This document shows, one piece after another, positions 51,336 through 61,955 of a stretch of DNA of 64,000 nt (the stretch's first letter is position 1; every line of letters starts with the position of its first letter). The position numbers and the translations under genes were made by a program. The stretch lies in the NCBI GenBank assembly GCA_947452985.1, contig CANGEU010000001.1:62001-126000 (forward strand), written 5' to 3'. This DNA comes from Micrococcales bacterium. Its GTDB lineage: Bacteria > Actinomycetota > Actinomycetes > Actinomycetales > Microbacteriaceae. The notes under the pieces are model-generated. The model saw only the letters and a program-made list of their open reading frames with translations. It was not told the origin of the DNA and ran no database searches.

Positions 51336-52502
51336 ATGACCATTTACCTCGACCATGCCGCCACCACGGCCATTTACCCGGTGGTCGCTGAGCGATTGGT
51401 CGAAGATCTTCAGAAGCTGGGCAACCCATCCAGCATTCACACGGCAGGTCAAACCGCCCGCGGCATGCTCGAGGGTGCCAGGGAAGACCTGGCCAGAGTT
51501 GTTAACTGCGATCGCCAGGAAGTCATCTTCACCTCCGGTGGCACCGAATCAGACAACCTGGCTATCAAGGGTCTCTACTGGGAATCAATTAACCACAACC
51601 CAGACAAAAACATCATCATCTCCGCCTACACCGAACACCATGCGGTTATCGACCCAATCGAATGGCTTGAAAAATACCAGGGCGCCAAAGTTCACTGGCT
51701 CAAAGTGGACGAACGTGGGGTAGTTGACCTCGACGAACTGGAACAATTCGTCAAAGACAACCAGGACAAAATAGCTCTAATCACCCTGATGTGGTCAAAC
51801 AACGAAACCGGCGTGCTCACCGACCTCAGACGAGTGGTCGAGATCGCCAAGGCAAATAACATCCCAGTTCACACCGACGCCGTAGCCGCCTTCGGTCACA
51901 CCGATGTCAATTTCTTCCCAGGGCTCACCGCCATGAGTCTCAGTGCCCACAAGGTCGGTGGCCCAGTCGGCGTTGGAGCACTCATCGTTTCCAGAAACGC
52001 CAAGCTAACCAGCCTTCAACAAGGTGGAGGCCAAGAACGCGACATCCGCGGCGGAACCATGAACGCCCCAGGTGCCAGAGCATTCGCATCAGCTGCCAGA
52101 ATGAGCCAAACCAAGCTTTCCACCGAAGGCTGGGCCAGACACGAACTTCTAAACCACCTCACCACCGGTGTCACCAGAGCCATTCCGAGCGCACGATTCT
52201 CCAGAGGCTCAGCCCCAGGCGTTCCTGATCTAGCTCACTTCACCTTCCCTGGTTGCTCCGGTGACTCAATGCTTTACCTGCTCGACCAACACAACATCGC
52301 AGTATCAACCGGCTCTGCCTGCACCGCGGGAGTCGCCAGAGCTTCCCACGTGCTCATTGCGATGGGCAGAACCCAAGAGGAAGCCACCGGAACTCTAAGA
52401 ATCTCTATCGGACGAGACACCACCAAGACCGAAATCGATGAATTCCTAAAAGTACTTCCAGAAGTTCACGCCGCAGCCCTAAAAGCCGGCCTAACCGCCT
52501 AA
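51336..52502 (+). CDS. Cysteine desulfurase (NifS/IscS class)
   Basis: A 388-aa PLP enzyme that takes sulphur from cysteine as a bound persulphide. IYLDHAATT begins the chain, SLSAHKVGGPVG carries the PLP lysine, and STGSACTAG carries the active-site cysteine. The neighbour mnmA, 21 bp downstream, needs this sulphur for 2-thiouridine, so it is the probable donor. The gene has A- and C-rich third positions and frequent AGA arginine codons, unlike most of the window. Confidence 0.93.
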   Translation: MTIYLDHAATTAIYPVVAERLVEDLQKLGNPSSIHTAGQTARGMLEGAREDLARVVNCDRQEVIFTSGGTESDNLAIKGLYWESINHNPDKNIIISAYTEHHAVIDPIEWLEKYQGAKVHWLKVDERGVVDLDELEQFVKDNQDKIALITLMWSNNETGVLTDLRRVVEIAKANNIPVHTDAVAAFGHTDVNFFPGLTAMSLSAHKVGGPVGVGALIVSRNAKLTSLQQGGGQERDIRGGTMNAPGARAFASAARMSQTKLSTEGWARHELLNHLTTGVTRAIPSARFSRGSAPGVPDLAHFTFPGCSGDSMLYLLDQHNIAVSTGSACTAGVARASHVLIAMGRTQEEATGTLRISIGRDTTKTEIDEFLKVLPEVHAAALKAGLTA

Positions 52503-52511
52503 CCCAAAGGG

Positions 52512-52517
52512 TAAAAT
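52512..52517 (+). promoter_or_regulatory. Candidate -10 element of leaderless mnmA
   Basis: TAAAAT ends 6 nt before the mnmA ATG, and the nearest purine run (AAAGGG) is upstream of the -10 rather than at SD distance. A separate leaderless transcript is plausible. Confidence 0.45.
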
Positions 52518-52523
52518 TTACCT

Positions 52524-55642
<3,119 letters not shown>

Positions 55643-55829
55643 TGAGAAAACTAGTTACTGCAGTTTGATTTTGGTGTTAGAGCGCCAGTTGCGAATGTTT
55701 ACAAGTAAGTGGGCCGCTTAAACTTTGGATTTAATTCTCCACTTTTTACTCACTGTTGTTTAAAGTTCTACAGCAACAGTTCGGTGAAAGTTGAACCCAG
55801 AAGCGTGTAAGTCAGAGCCAGGGGTTAGG
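55643..55829. other. AT-rich gap after ligA
   Basis: The 187 bp between ligA and the small convergent membrane gene hold no gene. An inverted repeat (ACTGTTG 55752-55758, CAACAGT 55774-55780) could be a weak hairpin, but no T-tract follows on the plus strand. The sequence is visibly richer in A and T than its surroundings. Confidence 0.5.
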
Positions 55830-56192
55830 TTATTGACCCTCGGTGCTTGAATGAGATATCTGTAATTTTCTTATCCCAAGTTTTTTAAACATGACCCGTG
55901 AAACTGCCTCTCGGCACAGGAATGAGAGTGCTATGGATGCGGCTAGTAAAATTACGTGCAAAAAAATCTCCAGAAAACTATTCAAAGTATTTTTGGATAG
56001 AAAGACGGCTAATGTAAATTCGCCGGTCAGGAAAAACAGTGAAAACACAGATCCAAAAACCAAATTTCCCACCTGCTTTATAAGATTCTTCTTAATGACC
56101 GTGTTTGCTTTAGGGGATTTTCTAATTTTCCAGTAGGCAATGTACGCTCTAGTTAATTCAGCTAAGAGTCTGCCAGGACCACCGTATGACAT
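55830..56192 (-). CDS. Small two-helix membrane protein, unknown
   Basis: A 120-aa open frame that I do not recognise. It has a basic N-terminal half (KIRKSPKANTVIKKNLIK, about 22-39), two strongly hydrophobic segments (about 43-65 and 75-97), and a basic C-terminus. ATG 56192 is preceded by AAAGGAG about 11 nt upstream. Base composition is lower in GC and codon use differs from neighbours, as expected for a recently acquired or lineage-specific gene. It is the only plausible gene in the 630 bp between ligA and the DivIVA-like gene. It could also be a chance frame. Confidence 0.5.
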   Translation of the reverse strand: MSYGGPGRLLAELTRAYIAYWKIRKSPKANTVIKKNLIKQVGNLVFGSVFSLFFLTGEFTLAVFLSKNTLNSFLEIFLHVILLAASIALSFLCREAVSRVMFKKLGIRKLQISHSSTEGQ

Positions 56193-56271
56193 TACCAGAA
56201 CAACTCCTTTTGCCAGTTTGCCCCATCCCGGATTTTTGCTCCAGGCTCGCCTAGTCTGTATCCGTTAGAAC

Positions 56272-57312
56272 TTATTCCTGGTTGGCGGCGTTTTCGTCTG
56301 CTGCAACCATTGATTCGGTAGACATTAGACCCTTGAGTGAGTTCAGGAACTCTTCGATCTCTACGCGCTCAGACTTCATCTTGGTTAGGCGCTCTTCGCT
56401 TTCACGAATGGCGTTGTTGGCGAAGCTTTCGGCCTTGCGGGAAAGCATCTCAGCGCGGCGACGCGACTGGTTGATGAGGTTAGTTGCGGTGCGCTGGGTG
56501 TCTTCAGCAAGCTGTGCTGCGCTGGCCTGTGCTTCGCGCGAGATGCGGTCGGCTTCCTGGAGAAGTTCGGCTGCACGGGTCGATGCGTCGGTGAAGTTGG
56601 CGTTAGCTTCGTCTGAAACCTGCTGAGCCTGAGCAACAGCGTTCTGGTAAAGGCGAAGGGCTTCCTGCTCTGATTCGTCGCGCTTGGTCTTTAGCTCTGC
56701 TTCAAGCTCAACGCGTGCCTGAGCGGTGCGCTGGCTTAGTTCGGTTGCAAGTGCACGAGCTTCTTCGGTTTCGCGGTGAACCTGGGCACGAAGTTCGGCC
56801 GAGTAACGCTCACCTTCCGACTTGATTGCGGCGGCTTCGCGCTGAGCGGTGCCGATCTTCTCAAGAGCTTCAGCTTCGCGAGCCTTTGCGGTGTTGAGGA
56901 TTTCGTTGCTTAGACGTTCTGCTTCGATCTTTGATTCGGCTAGACGTGCTTCGGCTTCTGCAATTAGCTGGTCGGCCTTCGTCTGAGCGCGGCGGGTTAG
57001 CTGCTCTGACTCTGCTTTAGCGGTTTCGCGAACGCGGATTGCGTCCTGTCCGGCGTCGGCGATAAGTTTCTTGGCCTGCTCTTCGGCTAGGCGAAGTGTG
57101 CTCTCGAACTGGGCGCCAAGTTCGGCATAACCAGGAGAGGTCTTCTTCTTCTTTAGGCTTTCGTTCTCGCTCTTAAGCTGTTCGATTTCAGCAGAAGCCG
57201 AGTAGTTGTAGTCACGAACGTGGTCAAGCTCTGCACGAAGGTCGGCTAGGACGCGGTCTACTTCGTCCTTCTTGTAGCCGCGCATTTCAACGCTGAAGTT
57301 GTCTTCTGCCAT
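56272..57312 (-). CDS. DivIVA-like coiled-coil protein (second paralogue)
   Basis: A 346-aa protein built like the one encoded at 41335-42426: N-terminal FSVEMRGYKKDEVDRVLADL (DivIVA-type RGY..DEVD), a PGYAELGAQFE block corresponding to NYASVGTRAA of the other, then a long Ala/Glu/Arg coiled coil and an acidic tail. It is probably a polar or division-associated scaffold; which of the paralogues is the functional Wag31 is unclear. The ATG is preceded by AGGAG (minus strand). It is divergent from gatC. Confidence 0.85.
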   Translation of the reverse strand: MAEDNFSVEMRGYKKDEVDRVLADLRAELDHVRDYNYSASAEIEQLKSENESLKKKKTSPGYAELGAQFESTLRLAEEQAKKLIADAGQDAIRVRETAKAESEQLTRRAQTKADQLIAEAEARLAESKIEAERLSNEILNTAKAREAEALEKIGTAQREAAAIKSEGERYSAELRAQVHRETEEARALATELSQRTAQARVELEAELKTKRDESEQEALRLYQNAVAQAQQVSDEANANFTDASTRAAELLQEADRISREAQASAAQLAEDTQRTATNLINQSRRRAEMLSRKAESFANNAIRESEERLTKMKSERVEIEEFLNSLKGLMSTESMVAADENAANQE

Positions 57313-57455
57313 GGAGGTGCTCCTACGGTTTTTTGGTTAAATTCTTTGGTCACATCTTTGGACCTACAAGGCAAAAGCATACCTTCTTACCCGCTAAAAA
57401 CCTAGGTGAAGTAGACTTGCAACATCCCCGTAATTACGCGCTAAAGGACTTTACT

Positions 57456-57752
57456 GTGTCAGAAATTACCCCCGAGGTTGTGCGCCATTTGGCGGGCCTC
57501 GCTCGCATTGATGTCACCGATGCCGAAGTTGATCGGTTTACCGAACAATTAGGTCTGATTGTTGACTCGGCAGCAACATTGAAGGCTGCCGTTGCCGGTG
57601 ATGTTCCTGCAACCAGCCACCCAATTCCGATGAAAAATGTTTATCGAGAAGATGTGGTTTTGGAGTCACTTTCGCAGGAAGCTGCACTTTCTGGTTCGGC
57701 TGACTCAGAATCGGGTCGTTTCCGTGTTGCTGCGATTTTGGACGAGGAGTAG
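57456..57752 (+). CDS. gatC: Asp/Glu-tRNA amidotransferase subunit C
   Basis: A 98-aa subunit of the GatCAB amidotransferase that converts Glu-tRNA(Gln) and Asp-tRNA(Asn). EVVRHLAGLARIDVTDAEVD is the family start. The frame is open back to 57333, but the GTG at 57456 with SD AAAGGA 6 nt away gives the normal length. It lies 3 bp before gatA. TAGACT at 57412-57417 may be the -10 of the operon. Confidence 0.93.
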   Translation: MSEITPEVVRHLAGLARIDVTDAEVDRFTEQLGLIVDSAATLKAAVAGDVPATSHPIPMKNVYREDVVLESLSQEAALSGSADSESGRFRVAAILDEE

Positions 57753-57755
57753 ACC

Positions 57756-59258
57756 ATGAACTTGGTAAAACTTACTGCTGTTGAGCAACTTGAAGGTCTA
57801 CGTTCGGGCGCTTTCACTTCGGTGGAACTGACTCAGGCGCATTTGGATCGCATTGCTTCGGTTGATGGCGTTGTTCATGCGTTCTTGCACGTGAATGCTT
57901 CCGGGGCTTTGGCTACTGCTGCTGAGGTTGATCGTAAGCGCGCTGCTGGTGAAACTTTGCCTGCGTTGGCTGGTTTACCAATTGCCGTGAAGGACAACCT
58001 GACCACCATCGATGAGCCAACAACTGCTGGTTCGAAGATTCTTGAGGGTTGGGTTCCTCCATACGACTCAACCGTGGTTTCGAAGCTTCGTGCTGAAATG
58101 ATGCCAATTCTTGGTAAGACCAACTTGGATGAATTCGCGATGGGTTCAACCACTCAGTTCTCGGCCTACGGACCAACCTCTAACCCTTGGTCGCTTGACC
58201 GCATTCCTGGTGGTTCTGGTGGTGGTTCGGCTGCTGCTGTTGGCGCTTACATGGCTCCCTTGGCGATTGGTTCAGACACCGGTGGTTCGATTCGTTACCC
58301 AGCGGCTATGACCGGAACCGTTGGAACCAAGCCAACCTATGGTGCTGTTAGCCGTTACGGTTTGATTGCTCTCGGTTCTTCGTTGGATCAGATTGGTCCG
58401 GTTGCTCGCAACGTTCAAGACGCTGCTTTGCTGCACGACGTAATTGCTGGGCACGACGAGCGCGACTCAACTTCGCTTCCAGAAGACCTAGGTTCGATGG
58501 TGGCTGCGGCTTCGAACGGTTCGCTGGCTGGCGTCAAGGTTGGTGTCATCAAGGAATTGTCTGGCTCTGGTTTCCAGGCTGGCATTTCGGCTAGGTTCCA
58601 AGAATCGTTGGAGCTTTTGAAGGCTGCCGGCGCTGAAATCGTCGAAGTTTCTTGCCCATCATTCCAGTACGCGATTGCTGCTTACTACCTGATTCTTCCT
58701 GCAGAGGCTTCCTCGAACCTTGCGAAGTTCGACAGCGTGCGCTTCGGTATGCGCGTTACCCCAGAAGGTAACCCAACCATTGAGCGTGTGATGGCGGCCA
58801 CTCGTGAGGCTGGTTTTGGTCCTGAAGTGAAGCGTCGCATTATTTTGGGAACCTACGCGCTATCGAGTGGTTACTACGACGACTACTACGGTTCGGCGCA
58901 GAAGGTTCGAACGCTGATTCAGCGCGACTTTGATGCGGCATTTGCGAAGGCTGATGTTTTGGTTTCGCCAACTGCTCCGACCACCGCGTTCAAGTTGGGG
59001 GAGAAGATTGAAGATCCTCTGGCTATGTATCTAAACGACATCGCAACCATTCCTGCCAACTTGGCCGGTATTCCAGGGCTTTCTTTGCCAAACGGTTTGG
59101 CAGATGAAGACGGACTGCCTTCATCGATTCAGCTGTTGGCACCGGCTCGCGCCGACCAGCGACTCTACTCGGTAGGTGCTGTGCTCGAAAAGGCTCACGA
59201 AAATGTTTGGGGCAAGCGAATGATTGATTTCGCTCCTGAAGTAAAGGCAGGTGCCTAA
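57756..59258 (+). CDS. gatA: Asp/Glu-tRNA amidotransferase subunit A
   Basis: A 500-aa amidase-signature enzyme that frees ammonia from glutamine for GatB. The Ser-cisSer-Lys triad is visible: Lys in [11 protein letters not shown], the glycine/serine stretch [12 protein letters not shown], and the nucleophile in [12 protein letters not shown]. Length is normal. Its last base is the first of gatB (TAATG). Third positions are G/T-rich, in contrast to ligA. Confidence 0.97.
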   Translation: MNLVKLTAVEQLEGLRSGAFTSVELTQAHLDRIASVDGVVHAFLHVNASGALATAAEVDRKRAAGETLPALAGLPIAVKDNLTTIDEPTTAGSKILEGWVPPYDSTVVSKLRAEMMPILGKTNLDEFAMGSTTQFSAYGPTSNPWSLDRIPGGSGGGSAAAVGAYMAPLAIGSDTGGSIRYPAAMTGTVGTKPTYGAVSRYGLIALGSSLDQIGPVARNVQDAALLHDVIAGHDERDSTSLPEDLGSMVAAASNGSLAGVKVGVIKELSGSGFQAGISARFQESLELLKAAGAEIVEVSCPSFQYAIAAYYLILPAEASSNLAKFDSVRFGMRVTPEGNPTIERVMAATREAGFGPEVKRRIILGTYALSSGYYDDYYGSAQKVRTLIQRDFDAAFAKADVLVSPTAPTTAFKLGEKIEDPLAMYLNDIATIPANLAGIPGLSLPNGLADEDGLPSSIQLLAPARADQRLYSVGAVLEKAHENVWGKRMIDFAPEVKAGA

Positions 59259-60760
59259 TGGCTAAGGCTGAACTAATGAACTACGAACAGGCTTTAGAAA
59301 AGTTTGAGGTAGTAATCGGTTTGGAAGTTCACGTTGAACTGAACACCAAGACCAAAATGTTCTGTGGTTGCCGCAACGACTTCGGGGATGAGCCGAACAC
59401 CAACGTTTGCCCAGTGTGTTTGGGTCTACCTGGCGCACTGCCAGTTGTGAACAAGCGTGCGGTTGAGTCGGCTATCAAGATCGGTTTGGCAATCGGTTGT
59501 GATATTGCGCCGAATGGTCGCTTTGCTCGCAAGAACTACTTCTACCCAGACCTTGCCAAGAACTTCCAGACATCCCAGTTCGACGAGCCAATCGCTTTCG
59601 AAGGTGGAGTCGAGGTTGAAGTACCATCTGGTCAGGTTTACAAGATCGACATTGAGCGCGCTCACATGGAAGAGGATGCTGGAAAGCTAACTCACGTTGG
59701 TGGCAACACCGGACGAATCCAGGGAGCAGAATTCTCGCTGGTTGACTACAACCGTGCTGGTGTTCCGCTAATCGAAATTGTGACCAAGCCGGTTTATGGC
59801 GCAGGCGCCGAGGCACCTGAGTTGGCTGCTGCTTACGTTCGTTACATCCGTGAGGTTGTAAAGGCTCTAGACGTGTCTGAGGCCCGTATGGAGCGCGGAA
59901 ACGTGCGCTGTGATGCCAACGTGTCGTTGCGTTTGCACGGGGCTGAGAAGCTCGGCACTCGCACCGAAACCAAGAACGTGAACTCGCTGCGTTCGATTGA
60001 GCGTGCGGTGCGTTACGAGATCCAGCGTCAGGCGCACATCTTGGCAAATGGTGGAACCATCATTCAGGAAACCCGTCACTGGCACGAAGACAAGGGCACC
60101 ACATCGGCTGGCCGCCCAAAGTCGGACGCCGACGACTACCGTTACTTCCCAGAGCCAGACCTAGTTCCAGTTGCTCCTTCGAAAGAACTAATCGAAGAGC
60201 TTCGCGCCTCGCTTCCTGAGGACCCAGCAACCCGCCGCAAGCGTTTGCAGGAAGCCTGGGGCTTTAGCGACCTTGAGTTCCGCGACGTTGTGAACGCAGG
60301 GCTGATGGACCCAATTGAGGAGACCGTTGCCGCTGGTGCTTCGCCACAGGCTGCTCGCAAGTGGTGGAGTGGTGAAATTGCTCGTCAGGCTAACGCCGAT
60401 GGCAAGGATGTCTCGGAGCTAAACGTAACCGCTGCTCAGGTTGCCGAACTAGCCGCTTTGGTTGAAGCCGGCAAGATCAACGACCGCATTGGCCGTGAAG
60501 TCTTGGCAGCCGTTATGAACGGCGAAGGTAACCCTGGCGAAATTGTTTCGGCTAAGGGTCTCGAGGTTGTTTCGGACGACGGCGCGCTAATGGCCGCCAT
60601 CGACGAAGCTTTGGCTAAGCAACCAGACGTTCTCGAGAAGATTCGCGAAGGTAAGGTTCAGGCCGCCGGAGCAGTAATCGGTGCCGTAATGCAGGCAATG
60701 AAGGGTCAGGCAGACGCAGGTCGTGTGCGCGAACTCATCATCGAGCGTGCTGCTCAGTAA
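59258..60760 (+). CDS. gatB: Asp/Glu-tRNA amidotransferase subunit B
   Basis: A 500-aa kinase/transamidase subunit that phosphorylates and amidates the misacylated t[24 protein letters not shown] opens the cradle domain with zinc ligands, [21 protein letters not shown] and [13 protein letters not shown] follow, and a C-terminal YqeY-like tail (about 400-500) binds tRNA. A strong terminator follows, closing gatCAB. Confidence 0.97.
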   Translation: MAKAELMNYEQALEKFEVVIGLEVHVELNTKTKMFCGCRNDFGDEPNTNVCPVCLGLPGALPVVNKRAVESAIKIGLAIGCDIAPNGRFARKNYFYPDLAKNFQTSQFDEPIAFEGGVEVEVPSGQVYKIDIERAHMEEDAGKLTHVGGNTGRIQGAEFSLVDYNRAGVPLIEIVTKPVYGAGAEAPELAAAYVRYIREVVKALDVSEARMERGNVRCDANVSLRLHGAEKLGTRTETKNVNSLRSIERAVRYEIQRQAHILANGGTIIQETRHWHEDKGTTSAGRPKSDADDYRYFPEPDLVPVAPSKELIEELRASLPEDPATRRKRLQEAWGFSDLEFRDVVNAGLMDPIEETVAAGASPQAARKWWSGEIARQANADGKDVSELNVTAAQVAELAALVEAGKINDRIGREVLAAVMNGEGNPGEIVSAKGLEVVSDDGALMAAIDEALAKQPDVLEKIREGKVQAAGAVIGAVMQAMKGQADAGRVRELIIERAAQ

Positions 60761-60771
60761 TTGTTTAAGCG

Positions 60772-60810
60772 CGAATGCCCCTGACGTAAGTCAGGGGCAT
60801 TCGTCTTTTT
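60772..60810 (+). terminator. Rho-independent terminator of gatCAB
   Basis: A perfect 14-bp stem (60772-60785 with 60790-60803) with a GTAA loop is followed by TCTTTTT. It begins 12 bp after the gatB stop. Confidence 0.93.
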
Positions 60811-61000
60811 GGTTACCCGCTAAGAAATTTTACTAGTGCTTGAGTGATTGGGTGTCCGAGAACTCCCATCACCCACACTTTCAAACTCGCTGGGACGATT
60901 TGCTTGCGCATCTCGACAGCCTTTCAGTCTCACGTACTGAATGCTCCACACACCGTTTCAAACAATTGAAGGATTTCTCCAAGGATTGTTATCCTTATCC
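60811..61000. other. Non-coding interval before the candidate small RNA
   Basis: No credible gene was seen here. Two small inverted repeats stand out: TGGGTG/CACCCA (60849-60854 with 60870-60875) and TTCAGT/ACTGAA (60923-60928 with 60936-60941). The last part holds the candidate promoter of the RNA described next: TTGAAG (60966-60971) and TATCCT (60990-60995), spacer 18. Confidence 0.5.
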
Positions 61001-61002
61001 AG

Positions 61003-61097
61003 TAGTTGATTAGTCTTCCGGATTTCAGGTGTTTGAAATCAGTGAAGGATCACCCTGGTGATCAAACGAACAGCCCGTTTGCGCGGGCTTTTCGTTT
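61003..61097 (+). ncRNA. Candidate small structured RNA
   Basis: About 95 nt with three consecutive stem-loops: an extended hairpin 61015-61047 (CTTC/GAAG, then GATTTCA/TGAAATC around a GGTGTT loop), a second at 61048-61063 (GATCAC/GTGATC, loop CCTG), and a terminator-like hairpin 61072-61089 (AGCCCG/CGGGCT) followed by TTTCGTTT. A plausible promoter lies just upstream. No open frame fits. The gatCAB terminator lies before it and the tRNA-His unit converges on it, so the interval has no other explanation. Confidence 0.45.
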
Positions 61098-61150
61098 AAC
61101 CAGGCCTAATTCGCGTGACCAACTAGGTTGCGACAAGTTTCATGGAAATA

Positions 61151-61185
61151 AGAAATCCCCGTGGAAGTTCTCCACAGGGATTCTT
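61151..61185 (-). terminator. Terminator of tRNA-His
   Basis: A 15-nt arm on each side (61151-61165 and 61171-61185) pairs around a 5-nt loop with few mismatches. Read on the minus strand it lies 5 bp after the encoded CCA of the tRNA. Confidence 0.75.
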
Positions 61186-61190
61186 TTGCT

Positions 61191-61266
61191 TGGGGTGAGT
61201 AACGGGGCTTGAACCCGCGACCCCCTGGACCACAACCAGGTGCTCTACCAGCTGAGCTATACCCAC
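61191..61266 (-). tRNA. tRNA-His (GTG anticodon)
   Basis: On the minus strand GTGGGTATAGCTCAGCTGG starts a complete cloverleaf. The anticodon stem CCTGG/CCAGG encloses TTGTGGT with anticodon GTG. The T-arm is CGGGTTCAAGCCCCG, and the acceptor stem GTGGGTA pairs with TACTCAC. Discriminator C73 and the terminal CCA are encoded (CCA at 61191-61193), and G-1 is encoded at 61267, as required for histidyl-tRNA synthetase. Confidence 0.97.
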
Positions 61267-61299
61267 CAAGTTTGCTTTCGCAACCTTTAGAGTTTAGCA

Positions 61300-61896
61300 C
61301 TACAGAGAGTCGGCTGCTGCCTTCGATTCTTCGGTGGTTGGACCAGGTTGCGATGTGAAGACAGTTTTGCGGTAGTACTTGAGCTCTTTGATTGACTCAA
61401 GGATGTCGGCGAGGGCTCGGTGACCGCCGTCTTTCTTTGGAAGTTGGAAGTAAACCTTCGGGAACCAGCGGCGGGTGAGTTCTTTGATGCTGGAAACGTC
61501 GATGTTTCTGTAGTGCAGGAATGAGTCAAGGGTTGGCATGTAGCGGTTGATGAACATGCGGTCGGTGCCAATGCTGTTTCCGGCAAGGGGAGCCTGGCGT
61601 GGGTCTGTTACCCAACGCTGAATGTATTCGAGCACCATGCGCTCGGCGGTGGCAAGATCGTGGCCTTCATCGAACTCGTTGATGAGACCAGAGGTGGTGT
61701 GCATTTCGGTTACGAATTCACCCATGTTGGCAAGAGACGCTGGGTTTGGCTTGATGACTAGGTCTAAGCCTGGGTCGAGCACGTTTAGCTCAGAATCGGT
61801 TACGACTACCGCAATCTCCACGAGACAGTCTTTTTCAACATTCAGACCGGTCATCTCGCAGTCGATCCATACCAGGTAGTCGCTAATAGTAATCAC
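61300..61896 (-). CDS. orn: Oligoribonuclease
   Basis: A 198-aa DEDDh 3'-5' exoribonuclease that degrades 2-5-nt RNAs and pGp[13 protein letters not shown] supplies the first Asp-Glu, later aspartates follow, and HRALADI supplies the DEDDh histidine and final aspartate. Length is typical, with an actinobacterial C-terminal tail. The GTG start lacks an SD and has TAGTTT (61903-61908, minus strand) 6 nt upstream, so a leaderless transcript is likely. Confidence 0.96.
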   Translation of the reverse strand: MITISDYLVWIDCEMTGLNVEKDCLVEIAVVVTDSELNVLDPGLDLVIKPNPASLANMGEFVTEMHTTSGLINEFDEGHDLATAERMVLEYIQRWVTDPRQAPLAGNSIGTDRMFINRYMPTLDSFLHYRNIDVSSIKELTRRWFPKVYFQLPKKDGGHRALADILESIKELKYYRKTVFTSQPGPTTEESKAAADSL

Positions 61897-61902
61897 GCCT
61901 TA

Positions 61903-61908
61903 AAACTA
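61903..61908 (-). promoter_or_regulatory. Candidate -10 element of leaderless orn
   Basis: On the minus strand TAGTTT ends 6 nt before the GTG start. The hairpin at 61911-61940 lies directly upstream and should insulate it from the RND gene transcript. Confidence 0.45.
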
Positions 61909-61910
61909 GG

Positions 61911-61940
61911 GGAGGCCTCAGACATACGCCTGAGACCTCC
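61911..61940 (-). terminator. Hairpin after the RND transporter gene
   Basis: GGAGG-C-CTCAG (61911-61921) pairs with CTGAG-A-CCTCC (61930-61940) as two 5-bp helices around one mismatch, with an 8-nt loop. Read on the minus strand it is followed by a short TTTT within CTAGTTTTAA. It is probably a moderate terminator. Confidence 0.6.
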
Positions 61941-61955
61941 CAATTCTAACTTTTG

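Noticed and set aside
55643..55829. Replication origin at the skew change and AT-rich patch
   Set aside because: No DnaA-box cluster (TTATCCACA-like), no dnaA, dnaN or parAB nearby; the skew change is confined to three genes.
57333..57455. N-terminal extension of GatC from 57333
   Set aside because: The added 41 residues are not family-like, and a GTG with a good SD at 57456 gives the usual length.
59475..60047. 190-codon open frame antisense to gatB
   Set aside because: Composition is typical of an antisense shadow of G/T-rich codons, with no recognisable motif, and gatB is unquestionably the real gene.
60811..61190. 6C RNA, tmRNA or 4.5S RNA in the gap before tRNA-His
   Set aside because: No C-rich hairpin loops, no tmRNA tag frame or acceptor arm, and no SRP Alu/S-domain motif were found; the structured part is reported only as an unassigned RNA.
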